Shown here: in pieces, positions 1 to 10,470 of the stretch
How positions within the stretch are numbered: the first letter of the stretch is position 1
Layout: every line of letters begins with the position of its first letter
Origin: Erinaceus europaeus
Lineage: Eukaryota > Chordata > Mammalia > Eulipotyphla > Erinaceidae
Assembly: GCF_950295315.1 (NCBI RefSeq)
Contig: NC_080172.1
Span: forward strand, 114,965,735-115,029,734
Length of the DNA: 64,000 nucleotides
Direction of reading: 5' to 3'
Made by a program: the position numbers and the translations under genes
The notes under the pieces: generated by a model
What the model saw: the letters and a program-made list of their open reading frames with translations, nothing else
Database searches by the model: none
What the model was told of the DNA's origin: nothing

Positions 1-384
1 CTATGCAAAAGGTGGAAAAATCCCAGCGTTGGCATTGTACTGAATAAACCATTTGAGTGTGTTGGGGGAGGAGGGGGAGGAAACCGGATTATTATCAAGG
101 AGCCCCAGAAATCACACCACCCAAGATCTCTCAGACCAGTCCCAACACACAATTAACGTCACACAACACTGGGAGAAGGAGAGGTTGAGGGCTTCATTTC
201 TGGCTCTAATGGACAGAGGGAGGAGAGGCTGGAAGAGGGAAACTTAGAGAGGAAAAGGTTGGCCCTGCTGCCTATCTGGGAGGCCTGGCATCTGCGAAAT
301 TTGTATTCAGACCTACTTGTCTGTTGATACTGATTCTGTCTCCAGGAACAGATCCAGCCATGGCACAAGAGTGAATTCCCTTAA
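1..384. other. Unannotated single-copy-looking DNA
   Basis: No gene, SINE or promoter signature was recognised here. Short open frames are present on both strands but none resembles a known protein. Confidence 0.5.
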
Positions 385-1085
385 GAGGGGCAGCTTTTTA
401 AAAAAATTTTTTTTTATTTATAAGAAGGAAATATTGACTAAACCATAGGATAAGAGGAGTACAACTTCACACAATACCCACCACCAGAACTCTGTATCCA
501 GTGGTCCGGGAGGTGGTGCAGTGATAAAGCTTTGGACTCTCAAGCATGAGGTCCTGAGTTCAATCCCTGGCAGCACATGTACCAGAGTGATGTCTGGTTC
601 TTTCTCTCTCTCCTTTTATCTCGCTCATAAATAAATAAAAATATTAAAAAGTAATAATAACTCTGTATCCCATCCCCTCCCCTGATAACTTTCCTATTCT
701 TTATCCCTCTGGGAGTATGGACCCAAGGTCATTGTGGGTTGCAGAAGGTGGAAGGTCTGGCTTCTGTAATCGCTTCCCGGCTGAACATGGGCGTTGACAG
801 GTGGATCCATACTCCCAGCCTGCCTCTCTCTTTCCCTAGTGGGGAAGGGCTCTGGGGAAGCGGAGCTCCAGGACATATTGGTGGGGTTGTCTGTCCAGGG
901 AAGTCTGGTTGGCATCATGCTGGCATCTGGAACCAGTGGTTTGCTGGGTTTCTGAAATCCTTCTAGTCCTGTCTTGTTGCGGTCCCAGGTGGTCTCCTTT
1001 GGTATTCCTAGTTGACTGGGGAGAGGAGAGGAAAGAAACACAGCTGCTGCTGCTCTGTAGCCCTGCCTCCGGAAGTCCAGCCTTT
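385..1085 (-). mobile_element. LINE-like repeat U, copy 1 (3' end on minus strand)
   Basis: About 440 bp before position 935 (SINE insert excluded) closely match the block at 23938-24307. On the minus strand the element ends in an A-rich tail near 390-415, as expected of a non-LTR retroposon. It is split by a B SINE at 500-658. After about 935 it no longer matches the other copy, so the stretch to 1085 may be a different part of the same family or unrelated. An L1 3' UTR is the likeliest class. Confidence 0.6.
500..658 (+). mobile_element. SINE B inserted in repeat U
   Basis: Flanked by a perfect 12-bp target-site duplication, AACTCTGTATCC, at 488-499 and 659-670. The insertion is therefore younger than the host repeat. 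Confidence 0.9.
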
Positions 1086-1097
1086 TTTTTTTTTTAG

Positions 1098-1305
1098 ACT
1101 AATACCTCTCCACCTCTAGAAAAACAGAGAGTGGGTGGGGATGCAGCTGGGCGATGGATCACATACTTTGCATGCATGAGGCCCTGACATGCCTCCACAA
1201 CACTCTCCCCAGCCCAAAGAAAACAGAGAAGAAGACTTTCAAGTCCGAAACCTGAGTTTGAGCTTGACTCTGCCACTGTTAAGACTTCATAGAAGTCTCC
1301 ATTTC
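1098..1305 (+). mobile_element. Old degraded SINE-like remnant
   Basis: A weak tRNA-SINE-like core (GATCACATAC, CATGCATGAGGCCCTGAC) sits between a T-run and the next SINE. It is too diverged to assign to a family. Confidence 0.35.
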
Positions 1306-1605
1306 TGGGAGTCAGGCTGTATGTAGCGCAGCGGGTTAAGCACACATGGCCTGAAGTGCAAGGACAGGCCTAAGGATCCCAGTTTGAGCCCCCGGCTCCC
1401 CACCTGCAGGGGAGTCACTTCACAGGTGGTGAAACAGATATAAAGGTGTCTATCTTTCTCTCCCCGTCTCTGTCTTCCCCTCCTCTCTCCATTTCTTTAT
1501 CCTGTCCAGTAACAACAACATCAACAACAATAATAATAACTAAAACAATAAAACAACAAGGACAACAAAAGGGAATAAATAAATAAATAGGAAAAAAAAA
1601 AAGAT
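1306..1605 (+). mobile_element. SINE A
   Basis: Full-length copy with an 11-bp TSD, GTCTCCATTTC, at 1295-1305 and 1606-1616. Confidence 0.9.
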
Positions 1606-1616
1606 GTCTCCATTTC

Positions 1617-1830
1617 CTGCACACCTGGTTGAGCACACATGTCCATGCACAAGGACCAAGGACCTGGGGTTCAAGCCCTAGGTCCCCACCTGCAGGATGA
1701 AAGCTTTTCAAATGGTGAAGCAGGGCTGCAGGTGTCTCTCTCTCTCTCTCTGTCTCTATCTCCTCTCCTTCTCTCTCAACTTCTGGCTGTTTCTATCCAA
1801 TAAGTAAATAGAGATAATTAAAACAAAAGT
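1617..1830 (+). mobile_element. SINE C
   Basis: Begins directly after the TSD of the preceding SINE A. It carries an internal CT run near 1735-1755 and ends in AATAAGTAAATAGAGATAA. Confidence 0.8.
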
Positions 1831-1856
1831 GTAAACAGTTAGACAAATAAATAATA

Positions 1857-1931
1857 TTGGGGGACTGGACAGTGACTCATGGAAGAGTACATCTGTTACC
1901 ATGTGTGAGGAATGGGGTTCAAACCAGTCCC

Positions 1932-1985
<54 letters not shown>

Positions 1986-2082
1986 GAGGGGGGGAGCATC
2001 ATGATTGGTGGGGCAGTGTTGTAGTTGTCTCTCCTTCTATCTGTCTCTGCCCTCCTTATCTTTCATTCTCTAGCAAAATAAA
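1857..2082 (+). mobile_element. Diverged SINE with internal GT microsatellite
   Basis: A tRNA-SINE-like head (GGGGACTGGACAGTGACTCA) and a CT-rich, AAAATAAAA-ended tail enclose a (GT)n run at 1934-1982. The microsatellite seems to have expanded inside the SINE. Confidence 0.6.
1934..1982 (+). repeat. (GT)n microsatellite
   Basis: Uninterrupted GT dinucleotides, about 24 units. Likely polymorphic. Confidence 0.95.
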
Positions 2083-2083
2083 A

Positions 2084-2403
2084 GATGGGTCTGGTGGCAG
2101 CAGAGTTAAGCGCACATAGTACAAAGTGCAAGGACCTGCAGGAGAATCTGGGTTCGAGTCCCCGGCTTCTCACCTGTAGGGAGGTTGCTTCACAAACAGT
2201 GAAGCAGGTATGCAGGTACTTCTTTCTCTCTCTCTCTCTCTCTCTCCCTCTCTCTCTCTCTATCTCCTCCTCCTCTCCCAATTTCTCTCTGTCCAATAAA
2301 ATGGAAAAAATGGGCCTCCAGGAGCAGTGGATTTGTAGTTCTGGCACCAAGCCCTAGCAATAACCCTGAAGGCAAAAAATAAATAAATAAATAAATAAAA
2401 GAA
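2084..2403 (+). mobile_element. SINE A with M module
   Basis: Diverged A-type body with a CT-expanded middle (2225-2262). The M module follows at about 2308-2378 and the copy ends in (AAAT)n. Confidence 0.8.
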
Positions 2404-2405
2404 AG

Positions 2406-2710
2406 CGGGAGTTGGGCTGTAGCGCAGCGGGTTAAGCGCAGGTGGCGCAAAGCACAAGGACCGGCATAAGGATCCCAGTTCGGGCCCAGCTCCCCACCTG
2501 CAGGGGAGTCGCTTCACAGGCGGTGAAGCAGGTCTGCAGGTGTCTATCTTTCTCTCCTCCTCTCTGTCTTCCCCTCCTCTCTCCATTTCTCTCTGTCCTA
2601 TCCAATAATGGCAACAACAATAATAACTACAACAACAACAACAACAAAAACAGCAAGGGCAACAAAAGGGAATAAATAAAATAAAATAAATATTAAAAAA
2701 AAAATTTAAA
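2406..2710 (+). mobile_element. SINE A
   Basis: Complete copy without the M module, ending in an A/AAAT-rich tail that runs into the next microsatellite. Confidence 0.9.
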
Positions 2711-2714
2711 AAAA

Positions 2715-2766
2715 GGAAGGAAGGAAGGAAGGAAGGAAGGAAGGAAGGAAGGAAGGAAGGAAGGAA
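2715..2766 (+). repeat. (GGAA)n microsatellite
   Basis: About 13 tandem GGAA units. Tandem GGAA is a potential ETS-family binding array, although nothing here shows use. A diverged M-module fragment follows at 2767-2845. Confidence 0.95.
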
Positions 2767-2852
2767 AATGGCCACTGGCAGCAGGAGCAGAAGAATCATC
2801 ATGTAAGCACAGAGCCCCAGCAATAATCCTGATGGAAAAAAATAAAACAAAA

Positions 2853-3010
2853 ACAGGACTGGGGAGACAGCGTAAGGATTGTGCCAAAGACGCTCATGCC
2901 TGAGGCTCTGGTCCAACCTCCAGTGTCACCTTCAGCTACAGTGAAGCAGTTCTCTGAGGCTAATCTGCATCTCTCCCTCTCTCTGTCTCTCTCTCATTAA
3001 AATAACTTCA
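2853..3010 (+). mobile_element. SINE D, diverged
   Basis: Head ACTGGGGAGACAGCGTAAGG and CATGCCTGAGGCTCTGG are recognisable. The rest is altered, so this copy looks old. Confidence 0.7.
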
Positions 3011-3204
3011 AAATAAAAACAGAAAGCTACACACCCTTCAACTATAATTCAATCCCTGTATTTTCAAAATGAAATAACCATGGGCAGGAGCTGAATCACA
3101 TGGATGACTTACATCCTGGTCAGAAACTCACTGGAAACTTACCCAATATTTTTAGCCCGCGTCTTACTCATTCTTCCCTCTCCTGTACCCACACCCAGCA
3201 GAAA

Positions 3205-3345
3205 CGGAATTTTTCTTTTTTTTTTTTAACAGAGCCCCGCTCAGCTCTGGCTTATGGTGGTGCTGGGGACAAACCTGGGACATTTGGTGCCTCAAACCAG
3301 AAAGTCATTTTGCAGTCACCATTATTCTGTTTCCTCAACTCCTCT
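3205..3345 (-). mobile_element. SINE D fragment
   Basis: Reverse-strand D signature (GCTCAGCTCTGGCTTATGGT) followed by a degraded head. Confidence 0.75.
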
Positions 3346-3382
3346 GCAACCCCTCCCCTCCCCCGCCCAGGTTTATTTGTTG

Positions 3383-3500
3383 TTGAGCTGGTGAAATAGC
3401 TCACTTGAATAGCGAGCTACTTTGCCATGTGCGTGATCCAGGCTCAAGCCTGGCCCCCGCTGCACTGAAGGAAGCTTTGTTGTTGTCTTTCACTGTCTTT
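3383..3500 (+). mobile_element. SINE E
   Basis: Carries GTGAAATAGCTCACTTGAAT and CACTGAAGGAAGCTTTG. Further copies lie at 52481 and 60508. Confidence 0.7.
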
Positions 3501-3512
3501 ATTTTTATGTGT

Positions 3513-3864
3513 TTGTTTGTTTATTTATTTATTTTGCCTCCAGAGTTATTGTCGGGGCTCAGTGCCTGCACCATAAATCCACTGCTCCTGGAGGCCATTT
3601 TTTCTCTTTTTGTTGCCCTTGTTGTTGTAGCCTTGTAGTAGTTATTGTTGTTATCATTGTTGCTCATTGGACAGGACAGAGAGAAATGGAGAGAGGAGGG
3701 GAAGACAGAGAGGGGGAGAGAAAGACAGACACCTGCAGACCTGCTTCACCGCCTGTGAAGAGACTCCCCTGCAGGTGGGGAGCCGGGGGCTCGAACCAGG
3801 ATCCTTCCACCATATGGCGCTTTGTGCCATATGCGCTTAACCCACTGCGCTACCGCCCGACCCC
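3513..3864 (-). mobile_element. SINE A with M module
   Basis: Reads in reverse from an AAAT tail through the M module (3537-3600) and the A body to the head near 3860. Confidence 0.9.
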
Positions 3865-4037
3865 CTATTTATTTATTTATTTTTTACTGCCACCAGGGTT
3901 ATTGCTGGGGCTTGGTACCAGCACTTGGAATCCACCATTTCCAGTGGCCATCTTTTTCTTTCTAATTTTTGTTGTTGTTGTTGTTAGGACAGAGAAAAAT
4001 TGAGAGAGGACAGGGAGATACAGAGAGGGAGAGAAGG
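3865..4037 (-). mobile_element. SINE A with M module, 5'-truncated
   Basis: Only the tail, M module and the pyrimidine-rich 3' part remain. It abuts the previous SINE. Confidence 0.7.
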
Positions 4038-4157
4038 GGCTGGGAGTTGGCACACCTGGTTAGCTCAAGTGTTACAATGCGCAAGGACCCATATTCGACC
4101 CTATCATTTCCTTCTCTCTTAGTTTCTGTCTCTATCCAATAAATAAATAAAGATAAG
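4037..4157 (+). mobile_element. SINE C, internally deleted
   Basis: C head (GCACACCTGGTTAGCTCA) is joined to the C tail (CTATCCAATAAATAAATAA) with most of the middle missing. Confidence 0.7.
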
Positions 4158-4310
4158 TGGTTTGGGAAGTGGCGTAGTGGATAAGATATTGGATTCTCAA
4201 GCATGAGGTCCTGAGGTCAATCCCCGGCAGCACATGGACCAAAGTGATGTGTGGTTATTTATCTCTCTCCTTTCTTTCTCATGTGTAAATAAATAAATTA
4301 TTTTAAAAAA
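4158..4310 (+). mobile_element. SINE B
   Basis: Near-complete copy ending in AAATAAATAAATTATTTTAAA. Its tail directly precedes the unclassified repeat at 4311. Confidence 0.85.
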
Positions 4311-4503
4311 TCTTCTTCTTCTAGCGTTTGCCCTTCTTCCGTAGCCAGTCAACAGGTCAGGTCAAGCTGTCAGGAGCTGCTTGTTGCTGGCTTTGAAAGT
4401 GACTGGGATCCATGTGGATTCAGTCGGCTAGGAAGGATCGTCAGTTTCCCCAATGAATGGGTACTCGCGGGATGCACCACGAGAAGGTCGATCCAATGCA
4501 TCT
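4311..4503 (-). repeat. Unclassified 190-bp retroposon, copy 1
   Basis: Almost identical to 37916-38111, with a few substitutions and a small deletion. On the minus strand it ends in (GAA)n. It contains no SINE A-E sequence and no obvious tRNA promoter. A possible TSD ATCTTCTT is ambiguous because it overlaps the tail. Confidence 0.7.
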
Positions 4504-4551
4504 TCTTTTTTAAAAATAAAAAGAAATAAGTAAAAGATAATAAATTAAATT

Positions 4552-4765
4552 TCAAGCCCCCGGCTTCCCACCTGCAAGGGAGTCGCTTCACAGGTGGTGA
4601 AGCAGGTCTGCAGGTGTCTATCTTTCTCTCCCCCTCTCTGTCTTCCCCTCCTCTCTCCATTTCTCTCTGTCCTGTCCAATGAACGACAATGACAACAACA
4701 ATAACTACAACAAGGCTACAGCAACAAGGGCAACAAAAGGGAATAAATAAATATTTTTTTAATTT
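4552..4765 (+). mobile_element. SINE A, 5'-truncated
   Basis: Starts at the B-box region (CAAGCCCCCGGCTTCCCACC); the tRNA-like head is absent. Confidence 0.85.
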
Positions 4766-4865
4766 AATAGCTGTGTTAATCATATTTTTATAGTCCTACA
4801 CTAGTTAGTCTGACTCCTTAAAATTACAACAAATCTCAGACTGCAGAGCTTCAAGAAAACCCACC

Positions 4866-5018
4866 AGGGGCTCAGAGATATGTCAGCAGGTGGAGTTGGG
4901 CCAGTGCATAAGCCCGTGTCTGAGACCCCAGGATGCTACCTGAGAGCAGCACGGATGGCACCAGGGGAGCTCAGTAAGTGACTGAGTGCTGCTCTCAAAA
5001 AAAAAAAAAAAAAAAAAT
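4866..5018 (+). mobile_element. SINE-like element, family not assigned
   Basis: Begins GGGGCTCAGAGATATGTCAG and ends in a 20-A run. It resembles a retroposed tRNA-like SINE but matches none of A-E. Confidence 0.5.
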
Positions 5019-5019
5019 A

Positions 5020-5148
5020 GCAGCTCTGGAGGAAGCACAGTGACTACAGCACTAGACTTGCAGTCTGAGGAACTATGTTCAGAGTGATGTTCTGGTTCTC
5101 TTTTTTCTCTTCCTCTCTCATTAATGAATAAATAAAGCTAAGAAAGAA
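5020..5148 (+). mobile_element. SINE B-like fragment
   Basis: Contains CAGAGTGATGTTCTGGTTCT and an AATAAATAAAG tail as in B, with a diverged head. Confidence 0.6.
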
Positions 5149-5149
5149 A

Positions 5150-5680
5150 GGGGGTAGGAACCCAACACACCCATCCAAAAAGATCTGTGTACACATATGT
5201 TCTTGGCAGCACAATTTGTAACAGCCAAAACCTGGAAGCAACCCAGGTGTCCAACAACAGATGAGTGGCTGAGCAAGTTGTGGTATATATACACAATGGA
5301 ATACTACTCAGCTGTAAAAAATGGTGACTTCACCGTTTTCAGCAGATCTTGGATGCACCTTGAAAAATTCATGTTGAGTGAAATAAGTCAGAAACAGAAG
5401 GATGAATATAGGATGATCTCACTCTCAGGCAGAAATTGAAAAACAAGATCAGAAAAGAAAACACAAGTAGAACCTCAACTGGAATTGGCGTATCGCACCC
5501 AAGTAAAAGACTCTGGGGTGGGTGGGTGGAGAGAATACAGGTCCATGAAGGATGATAAATGACATAGTGGGGGTTGTATTGTTAAATGGGAAACTGGGGA
5601 ATGTTATGCATGTACAAACTATTGTATTTACTGTTGAATGTAAAACATTAATTCCCCAGTAAAGAAATAAATTTTAAAAA
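5150..5680 (+). mobile_element. L1 3' end (ORF2 C-terminus and 3' UTR)
   Basis: Translates to the L1 ORF2 tail ([20 protein letters not shown] region at about 5240-5310), followed by a 3' UTR ending CATTAATTCCCCAGTAAAGA. Heavily 5'-truncated. Confidence 0.85.
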
Positions 5681-5875
5681 AAAAAGACTCTGGGGTGTGT
5701 GTGTGGGGGAGCGTACTGATCCAAGGATGACAGAGGACCTAGTGGGGGTTGTACTGTTATATGGAAAACTGGGAAATGTTATGCATGTACAAACTATTGT
5801 ATTTACTGTTGAATGTAAAACATTAATTCCCCAATAGACATTTAAAAATATATAAATAATAAATAAATAAATAAA
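5681..5875 (+). mobile_element. Second L1 3' UTR
   Basis: A second L1 3' UTR beginning at AAAAGACTCTGGGGTG follows the first directly. It ends in an AAAT-rich tail that abuts the inverted-repeat arm at 5876. The same junction occurs in reverse at 14106. Confidence 0.85.
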
Positions 5876-6052
5876 TAAAACTGGGCCAGGAAGGTGGCTT
5901 GGAACACAAGGCTCTAGATTACCTAGACACTGCACAACAACAAGAAAAACAAAATACAACATCATAAATGGCAGAGTGGTGCCCTGATTACTCTCTCACA
6001 GAATAAGAAAATCCATTCAGACATTTCCATTTTAGCATTCCTGGGACCAAAG
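5876..6052 (+). repeat. Inverted-repeat arm 1 (partner 13933-14105)
   Basis: About 175 bp with no SINE signature, from AACTGGGCCAGGAAGGTGGC to CCTGGGACCAAAG. They recur almost unchanged on the opposite strand 8 kb away, in both cases next to an L1 3' tail. Confidence 0.8.
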
Positions 6053-6151
6053 CTGCTGAGAAAGCAGCAGCCCAAGTTGGCTCTGGTCGAGTTCTCTCTG
6101 ACCCAGAGAGCACGTGCCCAGGAAGAAACACCCTCATGCTAGCCTGGCATC

Positions 6152-6169
6152 TGGCGCCCAAACAGGGAC
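6152..6169 (+). other. Retroviral primer-binding site, tRNA-Lys type
   Basis: TGGCGCCCAAACAGGGAC differs at one base from the 18 nt complementary to the 3' end of tRNA-Lys3. It sits 3 bases after the CA that ends the LTR remnant, the expected spacing. Confidence 0.8.
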
Positions 6170-7080
6170 ATACCCCCTCCCCGGCTTCACACACAAGCGG
6201 CAGACTTACAAAGGTGCCCCAGATAAGTATACAGCCTTGGCTCTCTGCAGTCTCGTGTTTTACGAAGGCATTGTGATTCTTTTTCTCCCTCTTCTTATTT
6301 TTCTGAGACCCCTCCACCATGGGCGACCTTCCTACTCATAAAGAGATTTCCCAAACCCCCTACTTTTTTTTCATGAGACAAGTTTTTTTTTTTTTTTTTA
6401 CTCTCTGGGACATTTTCCTCTGGGCCACACCTTGGTTCCTTATGGCTGTGATCATAGAGCTTGGGAGATGTACGGAGATTTCCCCTGGGACTTCCTCTCC
6501 CATGTCTCCCACGGAGAAGGGTGACTCTAACTTGCAGAACCTTCTCCAGAACTTTGGCAGTCCCCAAGAATGGAGGCACGTGGTTAGTTCTACCCTCCTG
6601 ATTCAACTCTTTCTTCTATAGGAAGACATATTTGGGAATGGGTGCCTGCAGCAATCCCACAGGAACAGTCAGAACCAGCCTAACTGGGATTTTGAGGCCC
6701 TTTTTGTAGCAGGATGCCCTCCAGGGACTCATAATATAACATAGCGGGATCTAAATAATCTGGTTCACAGAGCCCAAAAACAAAACCTCCCTACCACTTC
6801 TCCCCCCCACCCCGCTCCCTCTGAATATCTTAAGTTTGCTGTCTACCTCCTCTGATTTCAGCTGTGTTTTGTAAGAGAGTGATTTGAATGACTGAATTTT
6901 TGTATGACCCATTTTGCTCAGAGTACTCTGAAACTTAATTGACTTTATAAAAAAAAATGCTGGATGCAGCCATGATTTCTGGAGATGTACAGAAACAATC
7001 CTAAATTTTTTTTTCTCTTTTGATTTTTCTTTATGTCTTGGTATAAATGTGAAACGTTTAGTCTTGAAAACTGTATGAGT

Positions 7081-7195
7081 ATGGGCGGGGGAGATAGCAT
7101 AATGGTTATGCAAAGAGGGTCCAAAGTCCCAGGTTCAATCTCCTGCACCACCAGAAGCTACAGCTGAGCAGTGCACTGGTCTAAATAAATAAACA
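7081..7195 (+). mobile_element. SINE D inside the ERV
   Basis: Head GGGGGAGATAGCATAATGGT. The copy lacks the CATGCCTGAGG segment and ends in AAATAAATAAAC. A shorter D remnant lies at about 7425-7480. Confidence 0.75.
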
Positions 7196-8374
7196 TTGTC
7201 ACTAACATGTATTAAATCTTTAAGTAACCTGAGTTTGTTTAAAGTCTAAGGTAAAAGTTAGTTAAAAATCAATATATTTTAACTAAATCTAGTCTGAAGA
7301 TCCTGCGCACACCTAGGGTGTGTCTCCATCTTAAATGGGTGTAACAAAAGGTAGAAAAGACGCTATTGATATGTAAAGCTCTCATATACCTTCTCAATTA
7401 AAGAAGTAGAACCAGCCCAGGTGAGTGATAGATCACACAATGGTTATGCTAATGATGCTCATGCTTGAGGCTTCTAACAATGGTTCTTCTGTTTACCTTT
7501 CCACATTTTATTGAGCTTAAACTGTTTAAACAGCCTTAAAGTCATACTAGAAAGGACTTCCAAAATTATAAAGGTACTTAAACCAATTATAATCATAGAG
7601 TTATCAATTGTAGTAAACTTCTAATTTGTTACAAGTTTTTTCTTCACAAGTAAGTGATTACAGCTGTGTCAAGCCTTCACATGAAGAAGCATCTGCTCAT
7701 ACAGAATCCCCAGAAATCCATTTGGACCCCTGTCCTCTGACATCGCCCACAACTACAGCACCCCCTGAAACCAATGATGTGACCTGACATGATCTAAAGA
7801 ACCTGATTCACAGACTCCAAGGACAGAACTTTCATTCTGCCTTTCTCTCTCCCATTGCTGTCTGCCCTTCTTGCTTCTGCTTCACCTGTCACCTTTTGGC
7901 AGTTCCAGCTCACTCTCTACAGAAAAGCAAGATTCCAGTGGCTGTCCTCCATCGAGATAGACATGCATAATTTCATCCCCTGGCATTTCTTCCCCTGGTT
8001 GTCGGCATTGGACTAACGCTTCTGTCAGACTTACTGGTACACGTTTTAGACACTTTACAAAACTTTACAGCAGCTTCCCTTTACTCTGCTGGGTTTCTCA
8101 AAGACTGACCTGCAGCAGTCCATGGACTTTGCAGCTAACTGTCTTGGGACTTTACAACACCGAATAGCCCCTTCTCGCTTGGTGGGCCACACCCCCTGCC
8201 TGCAGGCCCTGTCCCCAGAGTCAGGAAACGCCCTTTGAGGCAAGAAACACCCCCAGAGGCAGGAAACGTCCTTTGAGGCAAGAAACACCCCTTTTCACCT
8301 ACCAGGCCTCCCCTTGACATCACACTGGTTGTTGCTGCTCTCCTACATGTCCTTCCCTGTCATATTCCAGTTCT

Positions 8375-8679
8375 CTTTTTTTTTTAATTTTTTAATTTTA
8401 ATTTTTTAAATATTTATTTATTCCCTTTTGTTGCCCTTGTTGTTTTATTGTTGTAGTTATTATTGTTGTTGTCGTTGTTGGATAAGACAGAGAGAAATGG
8501 AGAGAGGAGGGGAAGACAGAGAGGAGGAGAGAAAGATAGACACCAGCAGACCTGCTTCACCGCTTGTGAAGCGACTCCCCTGCAGGTGGGGAGCCGGGGT
8601 TCGAACCGGGATCCTTATGCCCGTCCTTGTGCTTTGCGCCACCTGCGCTTAACCTGCTGCGCTACAGCCCGACTCCCCT
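8375..8679 (-). mobile_element. SINE A inside the ERV
   Basis: Perfect 12-bp TSD, TATTCCAGTTCT, at 8363-8374 and 8680-8691. This proves insertion after the retrovirus was in place. Confidence 0.92.
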
Positions 8680-9030
8680 TATTCCAGTTCTTTTAAAAAT
8701 GCCTGCACGATATAGGTTTCTGTTCACCCCTACAATGCTATTCCTCTGACAGAAATAGAGCCTTTTACAGACACTGACCCATTTATATACGGCCATTAAG
8801 AAAGAGGGAGATGTCAGAAAATTGTGAGGATGTGGTTGAGCTTGGCAGGGCTTGAACCTGAGGGGTACGTCTAATCCTGTTAGTCTCTCTCTCTACTGAG
8901 AGTTTGAGCAAGAAGGGACAGTAGTAACCCCAAAGCTGTGCATCTTCATATCAGACTCCCTGCCTATCAGACTCACAAAGCACCCCACATTCCTGATACT
9001 ATGGCCATTAGATAAAAAGAAAGGGGGAGA

Positions 9031-9348
9031 TGTCAGGCAGCCACTCTGCTCCATGATGCATTGCTGATAGTATGGTGTATTTACATAATCATCGTTTTGC
9101 CTGAGACTCGCCCTGCCTGCAGGGTATTTGTTAATCCCACTGGTTAGAACCTTCACAACAGCTGCTATGGAAGCTTTCTACCTTCACGCTTTTTTCTCCA
9201 TCCCCTCTCCTAGCCATTCCTTTTCCCACTTGCCACTTCCGGTTAAAGATATATATAAAGGCGTTGTCTCTGATCAATAAAGGCATTGGCATTGTGTTCC
9301 CACTATGCCACGAGTTCCTCGTCTCTCTCCAGCGAAGCTAGCCTGGCA
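9031..9348 (+). mobile_element. ERV 3' LTR
   Basis: 318 bp from TGTCAGGC to TGGCA, with the canonical TG..CA ends. A purine tract (AAAAAGAAAGGGGGAGA) precedes it at 9014-9030. A TATA box (ATATATAAAG, 9251-9260) and a polyadenylation signal (AATAAA, 9276-9281) lie only about 25 bp apart, as in short-R LTRs. A similar purine tract followed by ATGTCAG occurs at 8808-8829, perhaps a duplicated LTR edge. Confidence 0.7.
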
Positions 9349-9415
9349 CTGAACTCAGGACTTTATGGTTTTAAGTCCAACACTCTAACCACTGCACCAC
9401 CTCCCAGGCTGCCAT
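9349..9415 (-). mobile_element. SINE B fragment
   Basis: Reverse-strand B signature TGAACTCAGGAC through CACTGCACCACCTCCCAGG, directly after the LTR. Confidence 0.7.
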
Positions 9416-9560
9416 GGTGCCCATCCTATAGGTAGGGAATTGATACACAGAAAGCAAGCCAGTGAAGTGAGATCACAGTTAGCCAAAGACTGAAATGAGA
9501 GCTCTGTGGCTTCTCATTAGTGTTCTTCTCCACTACGTGAACATATAAAACTTATTAGCA

Positions 9561-9860
9561 GGGAGTCAGGCGGTAGCGCAGCAGGTTAAGTGAATGTGGT
9601 GCAAAGGACAAGAACTAGCATAAGGATCCCGGTTCAAGCCCCCGGCTCCCTACCTGCAGGGGAGTCATTTCACAGGCGGTGAAGCAGGTCTGCAGGTATC
9701 TGTCTTTTTCTCCCCCTCTGTCTTCCCCTTCTCTCTCCATTTCTCTCTGCCCTATCTAACAATGACAACATAAATAACAACAACAATAATAACTACAACA
9801 ACAATAAAAAAACAAGGGCAGAAAAAGGGAGAATAAATAAATAAATAATTTTTTAAAACT
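9561..9860 (+). mobile_element. SINE A
   Basis: Complete copy; tail AAATAAATAAATAATTTTTT. Confidence 0.9.
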
Positions 9861-9870
9861 TATTAGCATG

Positions 9871-10030
9871 TGGTCCAGGAGGTGGCACAGTGGCTAAGGG
9901 ACTAGATAGACTCTCAAGTATGAGGTCCTGAGTTCAATCCCCAGCAGCACATGTACCAGAGTGATGTCTGGTTCTTTCTCTCTCCTATCATTTCTCATGA
10001 GTAAATAAATAAAATATTTTTTAAAAACCA
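9871..10030 (+). mobile_element. SINE B
   Basis: Complete copy. The phrase AAAACTTATTAGCA upstream (9856-9869) and ACTTATTAGCA downstream (10030-10040) form the TSD. Confidence 0.88.
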
Positions 10031-10214
10031 ACTTATTAGCAGAGGCTCCTCAGTTTATTTTAACGACGGCCACTTGGTTCGCTCACTGACAGCCCAGCAA
10101 GGCGTCAGTGAGGGCAGCTGTGTCTGTAACCTGGAGAGGGCAGTGCTGGCTAAGGTGGCTTCCAGATGAAGCCTCTTAGCCAAGAGAAAAGCAACACAAA
10201 ACTAATATGTTGTC

Positions 10215-10470
10215 CTGTCAAGAAAAGAAAAGGGAGGGGAAGGGGAGAGGTGGGGAGGGGAGGGGACACTGCGCAATGATGCACTTGGTCGGGTTCAAGC
10301 TCCTAAGACCCCACCTGCTGAGAAGCAGTGTTGCAGGTGTTCATCTTTTCCCCTCTTATTCTCCCTCTCAATTTCTCTCTGTCCTATCAAATATAAAAGG
10401 TGAGAGAAAGGAGGAAGGGAGAGAAAGGAGGAAGGAAGAACGGAAGGAAGGGAGAGGAAAGGGAGAAAGG
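10215..10470 (+). mobile_element. SINE C fragment between purine-rich tracts
   Basis: A G/A-rich simple tract (10215-10265) and an (AGGA)n tract (10400-10470) flank a diverged SINE C body. About 175 bp before it (10031-10205) show nothing recognisable. Confidence 0.6.

Larger units (their letters stand above)
6053..9348 (+). mobile_element. Degraded endogenous retrovirus, Lys-type primer site
   Basis: A Lys-tRNA-like primer-binding site (6152-6169) follows a short LTR end GCTAGCCTGGCA (6138-6149). The same 12-mer ends the 3' LTR at 9337-9348. A polypurine tract precedes the 3' LTR. The interior of about 2.9 kb has no long frame and no recognisable gag, pol or env. Two stretches near 6750 and 7793 (ATCTAAA..CTG.TTCACAGA) resemble each other, suggesting internal duplication. 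The 5' LTR is nearly all missing or diverged. Class II is suggested by the primer type but not proven. It cannot make virus. Confidence 0.65.

Noticed and set aside
2406..2700. tRNA-like A-box and B-box sequences (GGTTCGAGCC) at dozens of sites.
   Set aside because: These are the heads of tRNA-derived SINEs. None has an intact cloverleaf with an anticodon arm and acceptor stem, so they are not tRNA genes.
5197..5439. 80-codon frame with [20 protein letters not shown] as a possible small gene.
   Set aside because: It is the C-terminus of L1 ORF2 and recurs at 12893, 14359, 16794 and 28946.
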